Source: an uncultured Collinsella sp. (GTDB taxonomy: Bacteria; Actinomycetota; Coriobacteriia; Coriobacteriales; Coriobacteriaceae). Taken from it: a stretch of DNA of 22,791 nt. The notes beneath the pieces are model-generated. The model ran no database searches. It was not told the DNA's origin and was given only the letters and a program-made list of their open reading frames with translations. Positions within the stretch are counted from its first letter, which is position 1. The number at the start of each line of letters is the position of its first letter. Shown here piece by piece: positions 14,245 through 21,720 of the stretch. The position numbers were made by a program, and so were the translations under genes. The stretch is taken from assembly GCA_934630385.1 (NCBI GenBank), contig CAKTWE010000026.1, positions 1 through 22,791 on the forward strand, given 5' to 3'.

Positions 14245-14310
14245 TGAGCGTGGAAAATCTCCCACTTTGAGCGTTCGAGTGCGCTCTAAACGGGAGAAAA
14301 CCCACGCTCA
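14245..14310. terminator. Long composite hairpin between convergent genes
   Basis: Outer arms TGAGCGTGG (14245-14253) and CCACGCTCA (14302-14310), a 5-by-5 A-rich internal loop, then CTCCC/GGGAG (14259-14263 with 14292-14296), then GAGCG/CGCTC (14269-14273 with 14282-14286). It ends one base before the stop codon of the minus-strand gene. Without strong T-runs it is a terminator only by position. Confidence 0.55.
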
Positions 14311-14311
14311 A

Positions 14312-14641
14312 CTACTCGTCGACGATCTCGGCGAGCCAGACGTTCAGCGTATCGGCCTCGGGGCAGCAGAACTTTGCCGTACCGGGCTCGTTGCCAGGCA
14401 CGGTTCCGCCGTAGCGCAGGATATCGATATAGGGAAAGCCCACATGGCAGGCCATGGCACACATCTTGCCGCGATCGCGGTCGAAGTCAAAAACGTCGCC
14501 CGGCTTGTGACCATGGTGGCAGCGGCACGCACCCAGCTGGTCCACGCAGCTCACGCGGATACGCGGACGCTTGCCCCGCGGCGCGCCGAACGGCTTGCTC
14601 TCGCCCGCAGACTTGGCGCCGCCCTCGCCGGCGTTACTCAT
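14312..14641 (-). CDS. TIGR04076-type small Cys-rich protein
   Basis: A 109-residue protein whose residues about 27-107 match the pattern of the TIGR04076 family: RIRVSCVDQLGACRCHHGHKPGD, then GKMCAMACH, PYIDILRYGG and FCCPEADT. The function of that family is not known to me. Seven Cys (32, 39, 41, 61, 65, 92, 93) and several His (42, 43, 45, 66) suggest metal or cluster binding, which is an inference. The first 25 residues are a hydrophilic tail. The ATG at 14641 overlaps the end of the pyridoxamine kinase gene (ATGAGTAA), so the two are translationally coupled; a TTG six bases upstream is an alternative start. No strong ribosome site is seen, in line with coupling. Confidence 0.82.
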   Translation of the reverse strand: MSNAGEGGAKSAGESKPFGAPRGKRPRIRVSCVDQLGACRCHHGHKPGDVFDFDRDRGKMCAMACHVGFPYIDILRYGGTVPGNEPGTAKFCCPEADTLNVWLAEIVDE

Positions 14642-15458
14642 GGTCAATCACATCCAGGCAAGCCTCGATGGGAAGGCCGGCCGACTTGTCCTCTTGGCCG
14701 GCATTGCGCTCGATTAGCTCGGCCACTACACGCATAGCGTCGGACGTCGCGCGCTGCAGACTCCAGCCTGCCATAACGCGGCCGACGAGCACCGCCGAGA
14801 ATGAGTCGCCCGTGCCCGGGAAATAGACCGGAATGAGCTCAAAGGGAATCGTAAAGTACTCCCCCGCCACATGGTCGTAACCGATAACCGCGTTCGTGCC
14901 ATTGACTACGGCGCTCGTAATGACCACCGACTTGGCACCCAGCTCACGCACGGCGTCAACAAGGGCGCGGGCCTCATCGGGCGTAATTTGCTCTGCGATA
15001 GGCCTATCGGCAAGCAGACAGGCCTCGGTGTAGTTGGGAACCGCGTAATCGGCGCACTCGAGCAGGTGCCTCATGAGACCGATCGTGGACTCGGGCACGC
15101 CCGCATAGAGCTTGCCGTTGTCGCCCATGATGGGGTCGACGAACACCTTAGTGCCCTTTCGCGCGCGGCGGTGGCAAAAGTCCGAGATGATGCGCGTCTC
15201 TTCCTCGGTCACGATAAAGCCGGTCGAGATGGCGTCGAACTCAAAGCCGAGCTCCTCCCAGATGGCAAGACTCTGACGCACGTACTCCGTGGTGTCGTGG
15301 ATGTAGAACTTGGGGTAGTTGAGCGTGTCGGAAACGAGCGCCGTCGGCAGGTTATGGATACGGTAGCCCATGTGCGACAGCACCGGCAGCATGGCGGAAA
15401 GCGCGACCTTGCCGTAACCGCACATATCGTTGATCAGCAGCAGCTGAGTATTCTTCAT
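14634..15458 (-). CDS. pdxY: Pyridoxamine/pyridoxal kinase (PdxY-like)
   Basis: A 274-residue cytosolic kinase of the ribokinase-like fold that phosphorylates B6 vitamers for pyridoxal phosphate salvage. Visible features are INDMCGYGKVAL near the N terminus (9-20), DPIMGDNGKLY (108-118), PNYTEA (141-146) and the anion hole and catalytic base motif PGTGDSFSA (214-222) with Asp218. The ATG at 15458 follows AGGGAG; a farther upstream ATG at 15482 has no site. It is the first gene of a two-gene unit with the small TIGR04076-type gene. Hydroxymethylpyrimidine kinases share the fold, but the overall pattern fits the pyridoxamine kinase group annotated in many gut anaerobes. Confidence 0.9.
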   Translation of the reverse strand: MKNTQLLLINDMCGYGKVALSAMLPVLSHMGYRIHNLPTALVSDTLNYPKFYIHDTTEYVRQSLAIWEELGFEFDAISTGFIVTEEETRIISDFCHRRARKGTKVFVDPIMGDNGKLYAGVPESTIGLMRHLLECADYAVPNYTEACLLADRPIAEQITPDEARALVDAVRELGAKSVVITSAVVNGTNAVIGYDHVAGEYFTIPFELIPVYFPGTGDSFSAVLVGRVMAGWSLQRATSDAMRVVAELIERNAGQEDKSAGLPIEACLDVIDHE

Positions 15459-15638
15459 GAGGGTCTCCCTTGTTTCGGGCACAGCGCAGCAGCGCCACAG
15501 TGCGACTAAGTGTAGCGCAGGAGGCGTTGTGGGCGGAGGCGAGCGGTACGAAGGGCAAATTGTTGCGGAAAGGTTTCGGAAATGGGGACTGTTTGCTCCA
15601 TAGCGGCCTAGTTGATGCTACTCATATAGCGCCATTTC

Positions 15639-15790
15639 AAAACTATGCCTATTTACTACGTTTAACCGCCCGCCTCCAACCACAACGAATTTCTCTCCAA
15701 CAAAACCGCAGGTAGATAGCTTGCGTTTTTTCAGAAACTGCTGTTGTGGTCAGCGATGCTGGATTCATCGTAGTAATTAGGCATAGTTTT
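15639..15790. repeat. 152-bp element with 22-bp terminal inverted repeats
   Basis: Arms 15639-15660 and 15769-15790 are complementary at 21 of 22 positions (AAAACTATGCCTA at the left edge, TAGGCATAGTTTT at the right edge). A second, nested pair ACCACAAC/GTTGTGGT is inside. On the minus strand a 39-codon ATG frame (from about 15772) and a 17-codon one run across it, without ribosome sites. It may be a MITE-like or REP-like mobile remnant, or a structured RNA. Confidence 0.65.
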
Positions 15791-15893
15791 TGGCAAGGCC
15801 GCTTCGAAAGGCATCATCGCAGCCCAAAACGATACCTTTTCCTTCGTCCCCAAGGGATCAGATTGCCGCTTAGGAGCGTTTGCAGCGTCGGCC

Positions 15894-15923
15894 GGTTACG
15901 CGGTTTGGTAAAACCGCGTAACC
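15894..15923. repeat. Perfect 13-bp hairpin upstream of the MarR promoter
   Basis: GGTTACGCGGTTT (15894-15906) and AAACCGCGTAACC (15911-15923) pair fully around GGTA. No T-run follows on either strand, so it is not a typical terminator. It lies 15 bases before the -35 box of the MarR operon. The remaining parts of 15459-16016 hold no gene I can support. Confidence 0.7.
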
Positions 15924-15937
15924 ACTAGTTTGGTACC

Positions 15938-15966
15938 TTGACATTTATTTCTTGCACTCCTAAATT
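15938..15966 (+). promoter_or_regulatory. Sigma-70-type promoter of the MarR-ABC operon
   Basis: TTGACA (15938-15943), a 17-base spacer and TAAATT (15961-15966) form a near-consensus housekeeping promoter about 50 bases before the MarR start codon. Its -10 box overlaps the left operator arm. Confidence 0.85.
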
Positions 15967-16000
15967 AGTTAGGCACAAAACAATTTCACTACCTAACTAA
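15965..16000 (+). promoter_or_regulatory. MarR-type operator arms
   Basis: TTAGTTAGG (15965-15973) and CCTAACTAA (15992-16000) are perfect 9-base inverted arms 18 bases apart, covering the -10 box and the start of transcription. The left arm also belongs to a smaller dyad, CCTAA-N5-TTAGG (15959-15973). The position fits autorepression by the MarR protein encoded next. Confidence 0.75.
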
Positions 16001-16016
16001 AGAAAGGAGCGACACC

Positions 16017-16523
16017 ATGTGCGATGACCACATCGGCCTCTGCCCCCACACGCCGGGCGGCGACCCCCATGAACCCGCAGATGCGCCCGCGGCACAGTCC
16101 CAATCAGACGCGCTCGCCAAGCACATCCTAAACGGGCTGGGCTTCTGCGGCCACTTTCTGCACTTTCACGGCGGCGGCGCCTCGGGAAAGGCCCCCATCG
16201 TCTGCTTGCTCGCCAAGCAGCCAAACGGCGAGATGTCACAGCAGGAACTAGGCCTGCACTTTGATCTTAAGCCCGGTTCGCTTTCCGAAATTCTCTCCAA
16301 GATCGAATGCGCCGGCCTTATCGAGCGCAGCCGCAATCCCAAAGACCGGCGGCAGCTCACCATTCGCCTGACCGAAGCGGGATGGGAAAAGGCCCACGTA
16401 GAGCAGGCGGCCCGCATTCGCTTTAGAGAGCAGGCCTTTAGCGCGCTCACCCACGACGAGCGCAAGGACCTCGCCGAAATGCTCGATAAAATCCGCGTAA
16501 CCTGGGAGGAACTGGATGATTAA
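16017..16523 (+). CDS. MarR-family regulator of the ABC exporter operon
   Basis: A 168-residue winged-helix repressor. The central part shows the MarR pattern: MSQQELGLHFDLKPGSLSEI (recognition helix region, about 79-98), then GLIERSRNPKDRRQLTIRLTEAG (about 106-128), the wing with the conserved DRR. The N-terminal 50 residues are unusual: MCDDHIGLCPH and later FCGHFLHFHGGG are rich in Cys and His, so redox or metal sensing is possible, though unproven. The ATG at 16017 follows AAAGGAG. The gene overlaps the first ABC subunit by 8 bases and is preceded by matching operator arms, so it almost surely regulates its own operon, as in other MarR-ABC exporter loci where a drug or host compound relieves repression. 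Confidence 0.92.
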   Translation: MCDDHIGLCPHTPGGDPHEPADAPAAQSQSDALAKHILNGLGFCGHFLHFHGGGASGKAPIVCLLAKQPNGEMSQQELGLHFDLKPGSLSEILSKIECAGLIERSRNPKDRRQLTIRLTEAGWEKAHVEQAARIRFREQAFSALTHDERKDLAEMLDKIRVTWEELDD

Positions 16524-18339
16524 AACCCTTATGGGCAGCATCCGCGATTACATGAAGGTCACGATCGCCACACCGCTGCTGGTGCTTGGCGAGGTAATCT
16601 GCCAGATGATGATCCCGTTTATCACCGCCGACATGATCGACGCCATCAAGGACGGCACCGCCGTTACCGAGATGCTGCCCACCGCCGGCCTTCTGGTGCT
16701 CATCGCGCTGACGTCGCTCGCCTTTGGCGCCGCCGCGGGCATCACCTGCAGCCATGCGAGCTGCGGCTTCGCCAAGAACCTGCGTCACGACCTGTTCTAC
16801 AAGATTCAGACGTTCAGCTTTGCCAACATCGATGAGTTCTCGAGCTCCTCGCTCGTCACCCGCCTCACCACCGACATCAACAACGTGCAGCAGGCCTTTA
16901 TGATGATCATCCGTATCGCCGTGCGCGCGCCGCTGGTATTGATCTTCGCCTTTACCATGGCGTTTATCATGGGCGGCAGCGTTGCCATGGTCTACCTGGT
17001 CATCATTCCGCTGCTGGGCTTTGGACTGTTCTTTATCATCTTTAAGGTGCGACCCATCTTCTCGCGCGTCTTCCACAAGTACGACGCGCTCAACGAATCC
17101 GTTGAGGAAAACGTCACCGGCATGCGCGTGGTCAAGAGTTACGTGCGCCAGGACTACGAGAAGGAGAAGTTCGCCACCGCCGCGCGCGACGTCCAGATGG
17201 ACTTCACCCGCGCCGAGAAGCTGCTCGCCTTCAACAACCCCATGATGAACATCTGCGTCAACGGCGCGTTCGTCGTCATCATCTACCTGGGTTCCAAGCT
17301 CATCATCACGAGCCAGGGCACCCTGTTCGACGTGGGCCAGCTCTCCTCGACCTTTACCTATGGTTTCCAGATTCTCATGAGCCTGATGCAGCTGTCGATG
17401 ATCTTTGTCATGGTAACCATGGCCGACGAATCGGCACACCGCATTACCGAGGTGCTGGCTGCCGAGCCCACGATCGCCGATCCCGCCGAGCCCGTGCTCA
17501 AGGTTGCCGACGGCTCCATCGACTTTGACCACGTGAGCTTTAAGTATTCCGAGTACGCGAAGCGCCAGGCGCTCGACGATATCGACCTGCATATTAAGAG
17601 CGGCGAGACCATCGGCATTATCGGTGGCACCGGCTCGGCCAAGTCGACGCTCGTAAACCTGATCGCCCGCCTGTACGATGTCACGGAGGGCACCGTGCGC
17701 GTCGGCGGCGTGGACGTGCGCGACTACGACCTGGACGCGCTGCGCCACCAGGTAGCCATGGTGCTGCAGAAAAACGTGCTGTTTAGCGGCACCATCGCCG
17801 AGAACCTGCGCTGGGGCGACCCGAACGCCACCGACGAGGAAGTCCGCGAGGCCGCACATCTGGCCTGCGCCGACGAGTTTGTCGACGGCTTTCCCAAGGG
17901 CTACGACACCTGGATTGAGCAGGGCGGCTCCAACGTTTCCGGCGGTCAGAAGCAGCGCCTTTGTATCGCGCGTGCCCTGCTGCGTCGCCCCAAGATCTTG
18001 ATCCTGGACGACTCCACGAGCGCCGTCGACACCAAGACCGACGCCAAGATCCGCGAGGGCCTGGCGAGCTATCTGCCCAACACGACCAAGCTCATCATCG
18101 CCCAGCGTATTAGCTCCGTGCAGGATGCTGACCGCATCATCGTCATGGAGGGTGGCCGCATCAAGGACATCGGCAACCATGACGAGCTGCTCAAGACGAG
18201 CGAGATCTACCGCGAGACCTTTACCTCGCAAAACAAGATGAGTGCCGAGGGCGAGGAGGCGGCCGAGACCGTCGCAGCCGACACCGAGGCATCCGCACCG
18301 CAAGCTCAGACCCAGGAAGGAGGCGAGGCACATGAGTAA
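16516..18339 (+). CDS. Heterodimeric ABC exporter, subunit with degenerate ATP site
   Basis: A 607-residue half-transporter: six-helix transmembrane domain (about 10-310) and nucleotide-binding domain (about 333-575). Walker A is GGTGSAKST (370-378), the signature is VSGGQ (474-478), Walker B ends ILILDDS with Asp499 where the catalytic Glu is expected, and the H-loop has Gln530 (IIAQRIS) in place of His. These changes are the hallmark of the subunit that supplies the non-hydrolysing site in heterodimeric exporters such as TM287/288 and BmrCD. A hydrophilic, Glu- and Ala-rich tail (about 575-607) follows the domain. The ATG at 16516 overlaps the MarR gene, and the end overlaps the second subunit by 8 bases. 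The cargo is unknown; drugs, lipids or peptides are typical. Confidence 0.95.
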   Translation: MIKTLMGSIRDYMKVTIATPLLVLGEVICQMMIPFITADMIDAIKDGTAVTEMLPTAGLLVLIALTSLAFGAAAGITCSHASCGFAKNLRHDLFYKIQTFSFANIDEFSSSSLVTRLTTDINNVQQAFMMIIRIAVRAPLVLIFAFTMAFIMGGSVAMVYLVIIPLLGFGLFFIIFKVRPIFSRVFHKYDALNESVEENVTGMRVVKSYVRQDYEKEKFATAARDVQMDFTRAEKLLAFNNPMMNICVNGAFVVIIYLGSKLIITSQGTLFDVGQLSSTFTYGFQILMSLMQLSMIFVMVTMADESAHRITEVLAAEPTIADPAEPVLKVADGSIDFDHVSFKYSEYAKRQALDDIDLHIKSGETIGIIGGTGSAKSTLVNLIARLYDVTEGTVRVGGVDVRDYDLDALRHQVAMVLQKNVLFSGTIAENLRWGDPNATDEEVREAAHLACADEFVDGFPKGYDTWIEQGGSNVSGGQKQRLCIARALLRRPKILILDDSTSAVDTKTDAKIREGLASYLPNTTKLIIAQRISSVQDADRIIVMEGGRIKDIGNHDELLKTSEIYRETFTSQNKMSAEGEEAAETVAADTEASAPQAQTQEGGEAHE

Positions 18340-20251
18340 GGCAGCTACCGCCGAGCGCGCACGCAACCGCAAGGGTGGCACCATGACGCGCCTCATCAAG
18401 ATGCTCTTTGGCTTCTACCCGGTGCTTTTGCCCCTCGTCCTCGCCGGCGTGGTGCTCTGCGCCATCATCAATTCCATCGGCGCGACGTTTCTCCAGAGCG
18501 CGCTGCAAGTCATCAGCGAATCATGGCAGTCGGGCGACTGGACGGCCGCGCAGCCCAAAATTCTGAAGCTTGTGACCACCCTCGGCTGCATCTACGCCGT
18601 GGGCGTCGCGTCTTCGCTCTTCTGGAACCGCGCCATGGCCGTCATCACGCAGGGCTCGCTCGAGAAGCTGCGCGAGAAGATGTTCAACCGCATGCAGGAC
18701 CTGCCGATTCGCTACTTCGACACGCACCAGCGCGGCGACATCATGAGCCACTACACCAACGACATCGACACGCTGCGCCAGATGATCAGCCAGTCGCTGC
18801 CCAACCTGCTCATGACGATCATCGTCATCGTCACCGTGTTCTTCATCATGCTGTATTACAGCGTGTGGATGTGCCTGGTCATCATCGCCGGCGTCACCTT
18901 TATGGCCTTTATGACCAAGCTGCTCGGCTCCAACTCCGCACGCTTCTTTATCGCGCAGCAGACCGAGCTCGGCGTGGTCGAGGGCCATATCGAGGAAGTC
19001 ATGAACGGCCAGAAGGTCGTCAAGGCGTTCTGTCACGAGTCCGCCGCCGAGGCCGATTTTGACGAGCGCAACGAGAAGCTCTTCGAGGTCTCGCAGAAGG
19101 CCAACATGTACGCCAACATCCTCATGCCGATCCTCGGGAACCTGGGCGACCTGCTCTACGTGCTGGTCGCGCTGGCCGGCGGCATCTTCCTGGCGCTGGG
19201 CGTGCCCAACCTGAGCCTCTCGGGCATGGCGCTCTCCATTGCCGTCGTGGTGCCGTTCCTCAACATGACCAAGCAGTTCTGCGGCCAGATCGGCCAAATC
19301 TCGATGCAGATCAACGCCGTGGTCATGGGCCTTGCCGGCACCGAACGTATCTTTGAGCTGCTCGACGAGGAGCCCGAGGCCGACGAGGGCTACGTGACGC
19401 TTGTCAACGCGCAGGTGAACCCCGAGACCTGGGAGCTCGAGGAGGCCAACCACCACACCGGCATGTGGGCGTGGAAGCATCCGCACCGCGCGACCGGCGA
19501 GATCGAGTACGTGCCGCTGCGTGGCGACCTGGTCATGGACAACGTGGACTTTGGCTATACGCCCGACCACGAGGTGCTGCACGGCGTGTCCGTGTACGCC
19601 AAGCCGGGTCAGAAGGTCGCGTTTGTCGGCGCCACCGGTGCCGGTAAGACGACCATCACCAACCTCATCAACCGCTTCTATGACATCGCCGACGGCAAGA
19701 TCCGCTACGACGGCATCAACGTCAACAAGATTCGCAAGTCCGACCTGCGCCGTTCGCTGGGCGTGGTACTGCAGGACGTGAACCTGTTCACCGGCACCGT
19801 GATGGACAACATCCGCTACGGCAACCTGGATGCGACCGACGAGGAGTGCATCGCGGCGGCCAAGCTCGCGGGCGCAGACGACTTTATCACCCGCCTGCCC
19901 GACGGCTACGACACCATGCTCACCGGCAACGGCGCCCAGCTGTCGCAGGGCCAGCGTCAGCTGATCTCGATCGCGCGCGCCGCCGTCGCCGATCCGCCGG
20001 CAATGATTCTGGACGAGGCCACGAGCTCCATCGACACCCGCACCGAAGCCATCGTGCAGGCGGGCATGGATAAGCTCATGGAGGGTCGCACGACGTTTGT
20101 CATCGCGCACCGCCTGTCCACCGTGCGCAACTCCGACGCGATCATCTGTCTGGATCACGGCCGCATCATCGAGCGCGGCAACCACGACGAACTGATCGCC
20201 AAGCGCGGGTATTACTACCAGCTCTATACCGGAGCGTTTGAGCTGGAGTAG
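18332..20251 (+). CDS. Heterodimeric ABC exporter, catalytic-site subunit
   Basis: A 639-residue half-transporter partner of the preceding gene. The transmembrane domain (about 20-340) is followed by an insert of about 45 residues (350-395, with TGMWAWKHPH), then the nucleotide-binding domain. Walker A GATGAGKTT (433-441), Walker B MILDEA with Glu562, and H-loop His593 (IAHRLS) are intact, whereas the signature is LSQGQ (537-541) in place of LSGGQ. This pairs as expected: its intact Walker motifs meet the good signature of the partner, and its altered signature meets the degenerate site. The ATG at 18332 follows AGGAGG and overlaps the previous stop codon as ATGAGTAA. Related inserts are common in Firmicutes and Coriobacterial exporters. 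Confidence 0.95.
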   Translation: MSKAATAERARNRKGGTMTRLIKMLFGFYPVLLPLVLAGVVLCAIINSIGATFLQSALQVISESWQSGDWTAAQPKILKLVTTLGCIYAVGVASSLFWNRAMAVITQGSLEKLREKMFNRMQDLPIRYFDTHQRGDIMSHYTNDIDTLRQMISQSLPNLLMTIIVIVTVFFIMLYYSVWMCLVIIAGVTFMAFMTKLLGSNSARFFIAQQTELGVVEGHIEEVMNGQKVVKAFCHESAAEADFDERNEKLFEVSQKANMYANILMPILGNLGDLLYVLVALAGGIFLALGVPNLSLSGMALSIAVVVPFLNMTKQFCGQIGQISMQINAVVMGLAGTERIFELLDEEPEADEGYVTLVNAQVNPETWELEEANHHTGMWAWKHPHRATGEIEYVPLRGDLVMDNVDFGYTPDHEVLHGVSVYAKPGQKVAFVGATGAGKTTITNLINRFYDIADGKIRYDGINVNKIRKSDLRRSLGVVLQDVNLFTGTVMDNIRYGNLDATDEECIAAAKLAGADDFITRLPDGYDTMLTGNGAQLSQGQRQLISIARAAVADPPAMILDEATSSIDTRTEAIVQAGMDKLMEGRTTFVIAHRLSTVRNSDAIICLDHGRIIERGNHDELIAKRGYYYQLYTGAFELE

Positions 20252-20269
20252 GTAGGTTTGTTCCACGGG

Positions 20270-20369
20270 GGTCTCCCAGGCGGGCCGGGGTGTAACCTCC
20301 ATGCTCAAACATTCTCGCTTCGCTGCGAAACTGCGCGCGGAGGTTACACCCCGGCCCGCCTGGGAGACC
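20270..20369. repeat. 31-bp perfect inverted repeat after the ABC operon
   Basis: Arms 20270-20300 and 20339-20369 are perfectly complementary for 31 bases; pairing continues with one mismatch to 20267 and 20372. The 38-base loop holds a smaller TTCGC/GCGAA dyad. There is no T-run. It starts 19 bases after the stop codon of the second ABC gene. Such a long perfect stem is unusual for a terminator. Confidence 0.8.
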
Positions 20370-20416
20370 TCCTGCGCGCAATCAGCCCGTCGTTTAAAAC
20401 GGAATAAAAGTTAGTG

Positions 20417-20448
20417 AGGCCCTGGCCGGTTGGCCAGGGCCTTGTTTT
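20417..20448 (+). terminator. Intrinsic terminator of the MarR-ABC operon
   Basis: AGGCCCTGGCC (20417-20427) pairs with GGCCAGGGCCT (20432-20442) around GGTT and is followed by TGTTTTG. It lies between convergent genes and 166 bases after the last ABC gene. Confidence 0.85.
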
Positions 20449-20509
20449 GTAGCAGTCTTTTTGGGACGGGGCTTTTTAGCTTCCAAATTAGCCGTCCTCT
20501 GTTACAAGC

Positions 20510-21601
20510 TTACCGTTGCTCGCGTTGCGGCCCGGCCGCCTCGGCTGTCTTTACGCGGTTCTTGTCGATGTACATGTTTTTGTCGGCCTGGGAAAAGAGC
20601 TCGCGCATCGTAGGCGGTTCATCAAAATCACTGGAAAGTGCGTAGCCCACCGCATAGCTAATAGGCATGTCGGGGTGAGCCTCGGAATACTCGTTCACGT
20701 TCGCACGAACCCGAGCGAGACAGGACTCCACGGCAGCTCGATCGGTATCCCGCAGCACCGCAATAAACTCATCGCCGCCGTCGCGGCCCACAAAGCAGGT
20801 CTCGGACGCCACGCACCCCAGCTGCTGGGCAAAAGAACGGATGTATTCGTCGCCCTTTTCGTGGCCAAAGCTGTTATTGACCGTATGCAGATTGTTAAGG
20901 TCGAAAACGCACACCGCAACGGGCCCCTCCGCGGAGACAGGCTGCTCCTGCCCCAAGATCTCCTCGCACTTGTTCTTGTTGGGCAGTCCCGTGGCTTCGT
21001 CGAGATAGACTTTGTTCTGCAGCTCGCGATTGAGCGCGGCAGTGCGCACCGCGCGAACAAGTTCGACCGCAAAGGCCGCCACCAAGCCCACGATGTCGAT
21101 GATCACCAAGCCCTCGAGATAGTTGAGCGCCGACGCCTTCTCCTGAGAGTAGTCCTCTGCGAGTCGCGTAGCATCGTCGCAAATGCCAAAGAACTCCTCG
21201 CTCATGGAGATGATGTCGGTGTTCTCGTAGCCGACTTCGCGCACGCGGATGATCTCGGCGCAAAGCTCATCAAAATAATTTGCAAGCTCGGTCATCTTTG
21301 CCTGATACTCGTCGTCATCGAGACGGACGAGGTTAAGGTCGTCACTTCCGTAGCGCAAACCGTTGATGTATGAATCCACGGCTTTGAGCAGTTCATCTTG
21401 AGGCTGGCCCGCGTCCTCGAGCTTAACGATTCGCTGCGTGGTACCGCGCACCAGACCGGCGTAGTTGACCACGCGCGCCGTGCCCTGGATATCGGAGACG
21501 AGCAGCATAACATTAATGAAGAAGAAGATGAGAACTGCCGTGAGCACCATCATGAGCAGGCGTACCGCCCGGCTGGCTTTCTTGGCGACAGAAGTATTCA
21601 C
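20510..21601 (-). CDS. Membrane-bound GGDEF protein (probable diguanylate cyclase)
   Basis: A 363-residue sensor enzyme. Two membrane helices (about 12-37 and 161-183) flank an extracytoplasmic helical region of about 120 residues, which is probably the sensor. The GGDEF domain runs from about 195 to 355: TGLPNKNK, VFDLNNLHTVNNSFGHEKGDEY (metal and substrate binding) and RDGGDEF at 273-279, all intact, so synthesis of cyclic di-GMP from GTP is likely. The usual RxxD inhibitory site five residues before GGDEF is absent, so product feedback through it is not expected. The GTG at 21601 follows GGGAG by 7 bases and is preferred to an upstream ATG at 21667 that has no site and would add a Cys-rich, non-membrane stretch. 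It is a single gene, convergent with the ABC operon. Confidence 0.92.
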   Translation of the reverse strand: MNTSVAKKASRAVRLLMMVLTAVLIFFFINVMLLVSDIQGTARVVNYAGLVRGTTQRIVKLEDAGQPQDELLKAVDSYINGLRYGSDDLNLVRLDDDEYQAKMTELANYFDELCAEIIRVREVGYENTDIISMSEEFFGICDDATRLAEDYSQEKASALNYLEGLVIIDIVGLVAAFAVELVRAVRTAALNRELQNKVYLDEATGLPNKNKCEEILGQEQPVSAEGPVAVCVFDLNNLHTVNNSFGHEKGDEYIRSFAQQLGCVASETCFVGRDGGDEFIAVLRDTDRAAVESCLARVRANVNEYSEAHPDMPISYAVGYALSSDFDEPPTMRELFSQADKNMYIDKNRVKTAEAAGPQREQR

Positions 21602-21720
21602 AAGTTCACTCCCAAAATGACAAAAGCACAGGTAGTACGCAGTGTGCTGAAATTCACGTGAGGTCAACTCTACCAGATGATTTTTCTAGGGCGGGGATTA
21701 AAGAATCATCGACACGATAG

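Noticed and set aside
15581..15602. ATGGGGACTGTTTGCTCCAT as a further REP-like copy
   Set aside because: Only six outer pairs including one G-U, and little similarity to the other copies; chance is likely.
15470..15715. Possible 81-residue protein on plus
   Set aside because: No ribosome site, no family features, and the frame runs into the inverted-repeat element; coding is not supported.
15894..15940. T-box or riboswitch before the MarR operon
   Set aside because: The hairpin lies upstream of the promoter boxes and no T-box or known aptamer motif was seen.
16447..18399. A 650-codon open frame on minus across the first ABC gene
   Set aside because: Antisense shadow of a clear ABC exporter gene; composition is that of a complementary frame.
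18521..20308. A 595-codon open frame on minus across the second ABC gene
   Set aside because: Same reason: it mirrors a well-supported gene and has no recognisable motif.
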